This document shows positions 37,222 through 44,232 of a stretch of 44,232 nucleotides of DNA, piece after piece. The DNA is taken from positions 1-44,232 of the IMG/VR virus record IMGVR_UViG_3300042937_000526; one strand, 5' to 3'. The position numbers were made by a program, and so were the translations under genes. Under the pieces are notes generated by a model that saw nothing but the letters and a program-made list of their open reading frames with translations, was not told the DNA's origin and did not search any database. Position 1 is the stretch's first letter. Every line of letters begins with the position of its first letter. This stretch comes from a virus.

Positions 37222-37826
37222 GGTCGTTTTTTCCAGCAGTGAGCTGGCAAGTTTGCGTTCTCTGTAGCGTCCGTAAATTTATGGAGCGTTTCAATGGGAA
37301 ACCACACCATGCTTCTGATGAAGCAACCGCAAAATTCACAGCTTTGAAGCTGTTCGTCTAGTGGCGTTGTTCCGTGTTGAGAAAGTGTTCTGACAGCATC
37401 CTTAAGGACGCGAGCATTGCATCCGGTGCATCCGAGCGGCTTCCGGTTGAACTGACATCCAGCACAGATACTCGCCCTTCGAATCGCTTCTGCTTGATCC
37501 ACCTTGCCACCACCAACAGTGAGTCCATGAAGCAAACTCATGCTGAATCGGATAACGTCTCCAATCTGAAGAGATTTCAAACCTGCTGGCTTAGGAATCT
37601 CAACTTCGTCGTAGGAACAATCGGCACCGTTGCGACACTGATACTCGGTGATTAAAGTGTCGAGGTTGGCTGGAACCTTAACCGCGTTCGCCGTGTAATG
37701 GTTGCGGACAAACTCGCGCAACTGCGACAATGAACCTGCCGGTATCTCGATGCCGGTTTCAGGAACTCGATAGTTCCATCCGCCAGGAATGACATTGTGT
37801 TCGTTGAGGATCTTGTAGCCGCTCAT
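37206..37826 (-). CDS. Cys-rich, probably zinc-binding protein between terminase and portal
   Basis: 206 residues from ATG 37826 (MSGYKILNEHNVIPGGWNYR), which overlaps the terminase stop; the longer frame is rejected. About residues 120-206 have clustered Cys: ASICAGCQFNRKPLGCTGC, then LQSCEFCGCFIRSM and a late HCWKKRPC, at least eight Cys in CxxC pairs, i.e. two or more zinc knuckles. The N-terminal part is beta-rich. Conserved between terminase and portal in several environmental phages as far as I recall; function unknown. Confidence 0.65.
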   Translation of the reverse strand: MSGYKILNEHNVIPGGWNYRVPETGIEIPAGSLSQLREFVRNHYTANAVKVPANLDTLITEYQCRNGADCSYDEVEIPKPAGLKSLQIGDVIRFSMSLLHGLTVGGGKVDQAEAIRRASICAGCQFNRKPLGCTGCNARVLKDAVRTLSQHGTTPLDEQLQSCEFCGCFIRSMVWFPIETLHKFTDATENANLPAHCWKKRPCTET

Positions 37827-39505
37827 ATTTCTGCGTCGTAGTAAATTGAGTCTGCGTCTCTCACCAGCTTTTCCCATACCTTATCAGATTTTGTTGCTCG
37901 CGGTTCAAATGAGGCGGTTTTACGCACCAGATCAAGCAAGACTACAGCAGCGTCTGCTAAGTCAGGCGATTTACCAGTCCGCTGCTTCATCACGGTCTTC
38001 GATTCGACGGATATCTTCCGCTTGGAATCGTCGAACATTCGCGCACAGAACTCCTGCAAAGTCTCGATGTCCATGCCGCCGACCCGCTCCTCGACAACCC
38101 ATTTACGCATTGAAAACCAAAGTTCCGTCACCTTGCGGTCGTAAGCCTCATTGCATGGCCTACTATCTTCGTCGCTGACCGGAATAGTCGATGGAGAGCC
38201 GCCGAACTCGACGCGATGAACCACGCCCCATTCACGGGTCAGAATGTCCGCCAGACCGCCGCCTTCTCCGCTTGAATCAAGAGCGAACTTGTCCGGTGGA
38301 ACGCCGCGCTTGTTGCATTCCTCTTTAACTCGATTGGCTATCTGGTAATGAACCGGCTCAGTAAGCTGAGCGTTAGGCGATATCTGGATGATGTCCTGAA
38401 AGAGAATGCTCAGCTTGTCGTTAGCGGTGCCGACCTTGGCAAAGCGAAGGACGCATCTGTCACCTCCAAAGCCTGGGTCGAGAGCAGCAACGATCTGGAC
38501 GTTCGTAGTAAACACCAAATTTTTTGTAGGTGTGTGCGTCTCGATCAGCGACTCGGACAACACCGTCTTGACCATTCCGTCAGGACTCCAGAATCCGCGT
38601 GTGTACTTCCAGAACGTAGGACTCTGCTCGCCCTCATGGCGCATCGCCGACAAGACCTGATCGTGGGTGATGAGGTACGGATACTTCGTTCGACCCTCGC
38701 TGATGTTCGGCGACTTCATGCCGTCAAAACGTCGGCAGATGCCACGTTCTGTCAGCCAGTGCTGGTCCTCAATCGTAACGCTGCGCCACCCTTTTGCCGG
38801 TGTGCAGAATCTGCCGTGCGGATCGAACTTCGATGCCGGATTGCCGATGACGAGCATCTTGAACTCGCGGCAACCCTTGGAGAGGTTTGTACAAGCCTCG
38901 AACGCTGCTTCAGGCGTATCCGTCGCTTCGTCGATGATGACCATCACTCGCTCGGCGTGAATACCCTGAATGTTGGCCACTGCCTTCGAAGTGTTGCCTT
39001 CAGCGACGGCGATAGCCGAAATGGAATGTCGGTCGTCACCTTTAATAGCCTGTAACGTCATCTTCGAATCGACCATGTTGCCGGGGAATCCTGGCGATTT
39101 CCGAACAAGATCCTGAAGATTTGCCCACATACGCTTTCGGATCATTTTTGCGGTCGTCGATGTCAGGACAACCGTTGACTTGGCAGGGTTGGCTAACCAC
39201 CAGACCGCCGCAAAAAGCGTTGCGCCGAAGGTCTTTCCGCTCGCTCCGCATCCTGCCCATCCAACGTAGTCATGCTCGCAGAGGTCTTCTACTTGATTAT
39301 CAAGCCACGGATTCCAACTCATCTTCGGCCAAAGCATTTTCGTCGCATTGTGAAAATGTTCGACAGTGCCAAGTCCGCCCTCGTTTGGTTGGAGTCGATT
39401 GCGGAAAGCGTACAGCTCCAATTCAAGATCGGGAATTTTGACGGGCGAACGAATCCCGTACTTGTGGTTTATGAGCGGTTGCTCTTGGATGTTTTGTTCT
39501 TGCAC
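37823..39505 (-). CDS. terL: Terminase large subunit
   Basis: 560 residues. ATPase: Walker A GCGASGKT (85-92), Walker B MVIIDEAT (188-195), coupling motif LVIGNPAS (218-225). Nuclease (RNase H-like): first Asp in VAALDPGFGGDR (D343), second acidic site FALDSSGEGGG (D410), and last KSPDLADAAVV (D515/D518). It cuts and pumps DNA into the prohead through the portal. It is the first gene of this leftward block; 34 bases separate it from the divergent fibre genes. Confidence 0.9.
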   Translation of the reverse strand: MQEQNIQEQPLINHKYGIRSPVKIPDLELELYAFRNRLQPNEGGLGTVEHFHNATKMLWPKMSWNPWLDNQVEDLCEHDYVGWAGCGASGKTFGATLFAAVWWLANPAKSTVVLTSTTAKMIRKRMWANLQDLVRKSPGFPGNMVDSKMTLQAIKGDDRHSISAIAVAEGNTSKAVANIQGIHAERVMVIIDEATDTPEAAFEACTNLSKGCREFKMLVIGNPASKFDPHGRFCTPAKGWRSVTIEDQHWLTERGICRRFDGMKSPNISEGRTKYPYLITHDQVLSAMRHEGEQSPTFWKYTRGFWSPDGMVKTVLSESLIETHTPTKNLVFTTNVQIVAALDPGFGGDRCVLRFAKVGTANDKLSILFQDIIQISPNAQLTEPVHYQIANRVKEECNKRGVPPDKFALDSSGEGGGLADILTREWGVVHRVEFGGSPSTIPVSDEDSRPCNEAYDRKVTELWFSMRKWVVEERVGGMDIETLQEFCARMFDDSKRKISVESKTVMKQRTGKSPDLADAAVVLLDLVRKTASFEPRATKSDKVWEKLVRDADSIYYDAEI

Positions 39506-39539
39506 AAAAACTTAGTGGATTCAGAGTTTTAACACGGTT

Positions 39540-39965
39540 ATGCCAGCGCAACCCTACTTCGGATCTTCCTGCTCATCGCCCTGCGCGACACCGGCAACCG
39601 ACTGCCAACCTTCAGGTGATGATTGCGCCATTATTGGCATAATGACCACCAAAATAGGGGAGCAATTTGCAGTTTCGCTTTTTATTCCTGCCAACCCCCC
39701 TATCTCTTGGGCAGGAATTGTTGGCTATTCTCAGATCCGAGATTCGTCGGATGTTGTTCTCTACGACTTTGGAACCGTAGCTGGAACGGTCGATGGAAGC
39801 GGAAACGCTACGATCATCTTCAATGCTCCTGGCGTGTCCACCGCGACTTGGCCTGCGGGGACTTACTACGTTGATTTCTCGTTTGAGGTCGTCGGAACCT
39901 TTGGTCCGAAAACGACTGGAACATACAAGCTCATCGTCTGCGATGGGATTACAGTTGTGCCATGA
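39540..39965 (+). CDS. Tail/appendage protein with Ig-like or BppU-like fold
   Basis: 141 residues. Cys-rich beginning (SSCSSPCATPATDCQPSGDD) then beta strands: FAVSLFIPANPPISWAGIVG, YSQIRDSSDVVLYDFGTVAG, GNATIIFNAPGVSTATWPAG and YYVDFSFEVVG. The strand order resembles the N-terminal domain of baseplate/appendage adaptor proteins (BppU type). Role in the virion is inferred. Confidence 0.58.
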   Translation: MPAQPYFGSSCSSPCATPATDCQPSGDDCAIIGIMTTKIGEQFAVSLFIPANPPISWAGIVGYSQIRDSSDVVLYDFGTVAGTVDGSGNATIIFNAPGVSTATWPAGTYYVDFSFEVVGTFGPKTTGTYKLIVCDGITVVP

Positions 39966-40312
39966 GTAGCTACGACATTTCCATTCAACTTTCAGGGACT
40001 GGAGTCGTTTCAACGATTGCTGAAAACGAGCTGGATTACACGCTCAACGTCGTAAACGTCGTTTACACGGCACCGACTGTAACCAGTGTCGGGGTTTCCG
40101 GTGGAAGTACTGGACTGACCGTTGCGAATTCTCCAATTACGACGAGTGGCGTGATGACTCTTGGTGGAACTCTTGCTGTTGCAAGCGGAGGTACTGGGGC
40201 GATTACGGCTGCTTCCGCTCGGTCGAATCTTGACGCTCAAAAAACCATTACAAGCGGAACCGCATCGCCAACTGGCGGATCTGACGGGGACATTTACCTT
40301 CAATACATTTAA
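39962..40312 (+). CDS. Tail fibre fragment-type protein
   Basis: 116 residues, overlapping the previous gene by four bases. Contains GVSGGSTGLTVANSPITTSG and GTLAVASGGTGAITAASARS, a repeat pattern very common in phage fibre shafts. The N-terminal half is a strand set (YDISIQLSGTGVVSTIAENE). Its end (GSDGDIYLQYI) is also typical of fibre pieces. A separate adaptor piece of the fibre is likely. Confidence 0.62.
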   Translation: MSSYDISIQLSGTGVVSTIAENELDYTLNVVNVVYTAPTVTSVGVSGGSTGLTVANSPITTSGVMTLGGTLAVASGGTGAITAASARSNLDAQKTITSGTASPTGGSDGDIYLQYI

Positions 40313-40315
40313 TCT

Positions 40316-41311
40316 ATGGCCGACAACGTAGGATACACACCTGGAACCGGAGCTACAGTAGCCGCTGACGAAATCGCAGGAGTTCTGCATCAGCGCGTTA
40401 AGATTGGCGTTGGAACTGATGGCGTAGCGGTCGATGTCTCGTCCAGCAACCCAATGCCGGTGAGCGGCACGTTCTACCAAGCCACCCAACCCGTTTCTGC
40501 TGCCTCATTGCCGCTACCTTCAGGAGCGTCAACGCTGGCCGAGCAGCAGAGCCAGACGACGCTTCTCGGAACCATCGACACCGACACTGGTTCCATCGCG
40601 TCTTCAGCTTCAAATATCGACGGCAAGATGCCGACCCTCGTTTCCGGTCGTGTTCCTGTCGATGGGTCGGGCGTCACTCAGCCGGTGAGTGGCACGTTCT
40701 GGCAAGCTACCCAGCCCGTATCTGGAACATTCTTCCAAGCCACCCAGCCGGTCAGCATTGCCTCAATGCCAAGCACTCCCGTTACGGGGACATTCTGGCA
40801 AGCTACGCAACCAGTTTCAGGACCGCTGACAGATGTTCAGCTTCGAGCAACACCTGTCGAAATTGATGCTGCATTACTACCTCTGCCGACTGGTGCGTCT
40901 ACTTCTGCTCTTCAGACTACGGGAAACACATCCCTCAACAGCATTGACGGAAAACTTCCCGCACTTGTTTCCAGTCGAGTTCCTGTTGACGGATCGGGGG
41001 TTACACAGCCTGTTTCAGGACCGCTCACCGACACTCAACTTCGAGCCTCGGATGTGCCGGTGGCAGACGCTCAATCGGGAAACCTGCTGCTGCGGATCTT
41101 GCAGATGCTCATGGCTCCGTTGGGCTACGACAAATCGTTGGGCCGGCAGCGCGGGACGGTGGTGGTTGAAACGCTACCCACATTGGCAGCGGTTACCACA
41201 GTTACCACGCTTTCAAACATTGGAGCCATCGGCGGCTACTCAGCGCAGATGCAAGTTTTTGACACTAACCGCACTTCATGGGCGCAATGCGTCCGCACCC
41301 GTATTACTTAA
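40316..41311 (+). CDS. Repetitive virion fibre protein (TFWQATQPVSG repeats)
   Basis: 331 residues. Four copies of [GTF-(Y/W/F)-QATQPVS], and two copies of a longer unit with LVSGRVPVDGSGVTQPVSG. Such 'PVSGTFWQATQPVS' repeats are widespread in phage structural proteins and probably form a beta-triangle shaft. The C-terminal ~80 residues (LRILQMLMAPLGYDKSLGRQ, SNIGAIGGYSAQMQVFDT) are a different domain. Likely fibre or neck appendage. Confidence 0.68.
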   Translation: MADNVGYTPGTGATVAADEIAGVLHQRVKIGVGTDGVAVDVSSSNPMPVSGTFYQATQPVSAASLPLPSGASTLAEQQSQTTLLGTIDTDTGSIASSASNIDGKMPTLVSGRVPVDGSGVTQPVSGTFWQATQPVSGTFFQATQPVSIASMPSTPVTGTFWQATQPVSGPLTDVQLRATPVEIDAALLPLPTGASTSALQTTGNTSLNSIDGKLPALVSSRVPVDGSGVTQPVSGPLTDTQLRASDVPVADAQSGNLLLRILQMLMAPLGYDKSLGRQRGTVVVETLPTLAAVTTVTTLSNIGAIGGYSAQMQVFDTNRTSWAQCVRTRIT

Positions 41312-41320
41312 GGATAAAAC

Positions 41321-42937
41321 ATGGCAAACACCTTTAAGAAAGTAATCGACCAGCTAGTCTGGCGTCAGGTCAACCCAGCACCAAATGCTCACGCTGCGGC
41401 TTCGTCGATGGCGTCGGATTTAAGGTCGGACTTGTCCCGTAATCCGTTCGTTTACCAGACGGTCAGCAACACGGTGTTGAACCGCTACAACATCGTCACC
41501 AAAGCATGGCAACCAATGGCCTCGATGGCTTTGGCCGGTACGTTTGGCGCGGGTGCAGCGTCGGCTTTTGTGCCGTCGCTAGGATTGGTCGGCACCATCG
41601 CTGCCGGTGCGACGACGACGAGCGTGGTGCTGTCCACAGCCCTGCCCACTGCGGTCGGCGTCAACATGCTGGCCAACCGAGGCGGAAGTGGTGAGTACGG
41701 GTTCAAACTACGGATCATCGACACCGTGGCTGGCAAAACGGCAGAGAGATACATCACAGGCAACACGGCAGGCACCACGCCTACCATTCAGGTGCTAAGT
41801 ACCTTCGGTTTTACTCCATCCACAGGCGCACGCTACGAGATTATCGCGGGCCGACTGTTTTCTTTGGGTGCTGGTACGGTTGCGGCCAACATCTGGAGGT
41901 CGTTTGAGATTGCCAGCAACACGTTGTCCACCGGCTTGTCCACCACCAACCTGCCTGCAACCATCGGCACCGACTCGGACATCATGGTGCTGGACGAGCA
42001 ATACACGCCCTACAATTGCTCACCCGGAGACGGCATGGTAAAAGGGGCGTACAACTACGACACGGGCGTCGTGAGTCGGTTTGCTCTGACCGCAACGGCG
42101 GCGGGTGCTTCAACACTTACTGGCCAAGCCACATTAGGTGATGCAATAGTCGCGGCAAACGAGTACCGCAATTTTCAGATCCGCATCGTCGAAGACACCA
42201 CAAACGTCACGGCGGTGGGCCAACGCCGCATCATCGCAAGTCACACGGCTGGACCGAGCGCGGTCTACACGCTTGGAACTGCTTGGACGGTGACGCCGAG
42301 CGCAACGGCAAAGTTCGTCATTGAGCTGCCAAACCTGATGCTGGTGCGCTCGACCGCCACGACAACCGTTTACACCTACAACTACGGCGACGCGACGGTC
42401 AACAACGGCACCAACAGCATCGCCGCCAATGCGTGGTCAACGACCTACTTTGGCGCGGCTCCAGCGGCAGCGGCAGCGGGTGGCATGTGGATGCCGAGTT
42501 GGGGCATTCAGCCTGATGCGTCTCGCAACGCTCGCCAGTCGTTCTGTTACTTTTTCCGAGGTGGCGCGGTGACGCTGGACGTGTTGGACATCGCAGCCAG
42601 CATCACTGGCACATGGACTGGCAACGTGGCCTACGATGGCAACACGACGACCATCGGCGTTGGTAGTTGCGGCGGTTATGCCCCGTTCGAGAACGAGGGC
42701 CGGATGTTCTACATCAACGCATACGTTGCCAGCGTGAACAACCAGTTCTTTCGCTTCGACGTGCAGAACCGGGTGTTGTCGCCCTACACCAACACCGACT
42801 TCATTCAGAGCGGCACGGCAGCACTCGGCAAGCGAGTCGCAGCCTACGCCGCATTGGACGGCACCGACACCTACGACGTGGTGCTGCTCAATTCGCACCT
42901 TTCCACCATCTCCCAAGAACTTGTGGTCCTTGTATGA
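41321..42937 (+). CDS. Virion structural protein, 538 aa, beta-rich
   Basis: Leader has TTAAGGATAA before ATG. N-terminal helical piece (KKVIDQLVWRQVNPAPNAHA), a Gly/Ala-rich hydrophobic segment (MASMALAGTFGAGAASAFVP, then SLGLVGTIAAGA), then Thr/Ala/Gly-rich beta repeats to the end, with WRSFEIASNTLSTGLSTTNL and FENEGRMFYINAYVASVNNQ. I have seen this plan in phage appendage proteins of environmental genomes. A propeller-like or fibre head is possible; no catalytic motif is visible. Confidence 0.6.
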   Translation: MANTFKKVIDQLVWRQVNPAPNAHAAASSMASDLRSDLSRNPFVYQTVSNTVLNRYNIVTKAWQPMASMALAGTFGAGAASAFVPSLGLVGTIAAGATTTSVVLSTALPTAVGVNMLANRGGSGEYGFKLRIIDTVAGKTAERYITGNTAGTTPTIQVLSTFGFTPSTGARYEIIAGRLFSLGAGTVAANIWRSFEIASNTLSTGLSTTNLPATIGTDSDIMVLDEQYTPYNCSPGDGMVKGAYNYDTGVVSRFALTATAAGASTLTGQATLGDAIVAANEYRNFQIRIVEDTTNVTAVGQRRIIASHTAGPSAVYTLGTAWTVTPSATAKFVIELPNLMLVRSTATTTVYTYNYGDATVNNGTNSIAANAWSTTYFGAAPAAAAAGGMWMPSWGIQPDASRNARQSFCYFFRGGAVTLDVLDIAASITGTWTGNVAYDGNTTTIGVGSCGGYAPFENEGRMFYINAYVASVNNQFFRFDVQNRVLSPYTNTDFIQSGTAALGKRVAAYAALDGTDTYDVVLLNSHLSTISQELVVLV

Positions 42938-43098
42938 GTATCACCGAACTGATCCGTTTAATGGAAGCGCACCTTGCTGCGCTTAACTCCGCCCGAGCAT
43001 CGGCAGCAGCCATAGGAGACGTGGCGCAAATCACTCAACTCGAGGTTGACGTGCTGAAAACCCAGAACACGCTCGACCAACTCCGTACTCTGCAATAA
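42934..43098 (+). CDS. Small helical protein, 54 aa
   Basis: From ATG 42934 overlapping the preceding stop. It is helix-rich (ITELIRLMEAHLAALNSARA) and ends LDQLRTLQ, a likely coiled coil. The frame is too short and regular to name; it may trimerise with the fibres around it. Confidence 0.55.
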   Translation: MSITELIRLMEAHLAALNSARASAAAIGDVAQITQLEVDVLKTQNTLDQLRTLQ

Positions 43099-43100
43099 GA

Positions 43101-43259
43101 ATGCTTCTCACCCTTCTCTCCAACCAAGGATCTTCGCCAGCCAACAAGTTCTGGATCAAAATATCTGGAACTTGGAAGGAAGCGATTACTTGGATTAAGA
43201 TTTCGGGTGTTTGGAAGCAAGCTGACCCCAAGATTAAAATTGCGGGAATTTGGAGATAA
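43101..43259 (+). CDS. Small three-repeat protein (IKI-x-G-x-W units)
   Basis: 52 residues, two bases after the previous stop. Three tandem units: FWIKISGTWKEAIT, WIKISGVWKQADP and KIKIAGIWR. Trp-Lys beta-hairpin repeats of this type are found in small phage tail proteins. Function unknown. Confidence 0.55.
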   Translation: MLLTLLSNQGSSPANKFWIKISGTWKEAITWIKISGVWKQADPKIKIAGIWR

Positions 43260-43274
43260 GAGGACCATTTTCAT

Positions 43275-44232
43275 ATGAGCTGCACCAACCCATACGTCGT
43301 CAACATTCCAGGCCCTCGCGGTCAGGCTGGAACGAACGGAACAAATGGGACGAACGGCGTTGATGCCTTCTCCTACACGACGGCTCAGTTTTTTGTTCCC
43401 GCTCTCGGGTCATCGGTCGTTGTTCCGTTAAGCAGCACTAGCTTTCTCCCTGAATCAGTTGCCGGACAGTTCTTCGTTTCGATTCAGGGTGTTGGGTACA
43501 TGCAGGTAACGGATGTAACAGGACTCAATGTCACGCTTAAGAATCCTTCCTCTGGAGTTCTTGGAATTCCCAATGCGGTTCCTACGACATCAATTCCATC
43601 CGGTTCTCTTGTAACGCTTGCTGGAGGAGTTGGCCCACAAGGTGCGCCAGGAGTTTCTGGCGGTGCGCCGGATGGAGCTTCATACATCTGCCGGACATCG
43701 GACATAACTTTGACAAACGAGACAGCTCTCGACTCTTTGTCAGCCGGTTACATGAAGACAGCCGGATCTGGCGGTGCTGGTGCTGTCTCGACGGTTGCGA
43801 CGGTGCCTGTGGCCGACATCAGCGGTACGTTGCCGATTGCCAAGGGTGGCACAAACCTGACGACCGCTCCACTCAACAATATTCCGGTGGGTGATGGAAC
43901 CACCTATCTCCAGAAGGAAATCGTCGGAACAAGTCCGATTGTCGTCACGAATTCGGCTGGAAACATCACGATTTCAGCACCTTCCATTTCCAGTTCGATG
44001 GCGCGTGAGTTTGCGTACATCGCTGGCCCTAGTGCTTCACTGCTTAATAGCAGCGAAACTCACATTTATATAGGAACCACTTTAGATCAACCTACAACAA
44101 ACCCTCAATGGAATTCTGCATCAGGTCAATATACAGCACTAAATACTGGATATTTTAAGTTCACAGTTTGCGCTTATGCGACAGGTGATTTGGTTATAAG
44201 GTTGAAAAAGAATGGAACTATTGTAAGTCATA
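43275..44232 (+). CDS. Tail fibre / receptor-binding protein, 3'-partial
   Basis: From ATG 43275 (MSCTNPYVVNIPGPRGQAGT); open to the window end (319 codons plus one base). A short collagen-like G-x-y stretch (residues about 13-29, GPRGQAGTNGTNGTNGVDAF) follows the N-terminus. The middle has fibre-shaft repeats (VADISGTLPIAKGGTNLTTA, PLNNIPVGDGTTYLQKE). The end begins a C1q/TNF-like beta domain (GQYTALNTGYFKFTVCAYAT, DLVIRLKKNGTIV), typical of receptor-binding tips. From about 44040 the DNA turns AT-rich, as if the tip had been swapped in. Confidence 0.72.
   Translation, partial: MSCTNPYVVNIPGPRGQAGTNGTNGTNGVDAFSYTTAQFFVPALGSSVVVPLSSTSFLPESVAGQFFVSIQGVGYMQVTDVTGLNVTLKNPSSGVLGIPNAVPTTSIPSGSLVTLAGGVGPQGAPGVSGGAPDGASYICRTSDITLTNETALDSLSAGYMKTAGSGGAGAVSTVATVPVADISGTLPIAKGGTNLTTAPLNNIPVGDGTTYLQKEIVGTSPIVVTNSAGNITISAPSISSSMAREFAYIAGPSASLLNSSETHIYIGTTLDQPTTNPQWNSASGQYTALNTGYFKFTVCAYATGDLVIRLKKNGTIVSH

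Noticed and set aside
1-44232. Circular genome joining the fibre gene at the right end to the gene at the left end
   Set aside because: The frames happen to agree across the ends (one base plus two make a codon), but there is no terminal repeat and a one-in-three chance of agreement, so circularity is not supported.

Overview
The window is most of a tailed-phage genome, or a prophage of that kind, at roughly 50-55% GC. It carries a large terminase, a 748-residue portal of the podovirus head-tail connector type, a scaffold, a major capsid candidate, long Ala/Gln-rich ejection-type proteins, several fibre proteins and a holin/spanin-like lysis cassette. I see no tail tape measure, tail sheath, integrase, DNA polymerase or RNA polymerase. 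The likely type is therefore a short-tailed phage that replicates with host polymerases. The spanin-like lipoprotein points to a Gram-negative host. The host cannot be named from the sequence. Both window ends cut into genes.

Layout. (1) 1-5.6 kb, plus strand: a 5'-partial gene, three long internal-virion/ejection-type proteins and a small basic C-rich protein. (2) 5.6-22.7 kb, minus strand: one long early operon of tightly coupled, mostly tiny genes read right to left, most of whose start codons overlap the preceding stop (ATGA type). It holds a recombination set (excisionase-like HTH, RecT-like annealing protein, RecE-like nuclease, DUF669-like protein), a field of small accessory proteins with a striking paralogous coiled-coil array, and a replication set (nuclease, SF2 helicase, SSB, RuvC-like resolvase, primase-helicase). 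(3) 22.7-29.3 kb, plus strand: terminase-small-like HTH protein behind an iteron-like repeat, an endonuclease-like protein, the major capsid candidate with a strong terminator, fibre genes and the lysis cassette. (4) 29.3-39.5 kb, minus strand: terminase large subunit, Cys-rich protein, portal, a five-gene sugar/methyl cassette, a small head-region protein and the scaffold. A two-way terminator separates it from block 3. (5) 39.5-44.2 kb, plus strand: fibre and appendage proteins, the last running off the window.

The most unusual content is the cassette between portal and scaffold (30.8-35.0 kb): a GH130-like beta-propeller enzyme with an N-terminal coiled coil, a GT25-type glycosyltransferase, two SAM methyltransferase-like proteins and a GT-A glycosyltransferase. 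Its place inside the head module suggests virion or surface-glycan modification. Also notable: an AT-rich nuclease gene flanked by 20-bp near-identical direct repeats (a cassette-insertion footprint), a seven-copy dispersed repeat encoding an IKRLEE coiled-coil motif, and capsid, scaffold/portal and the two terminase subunits split over opposite strands.
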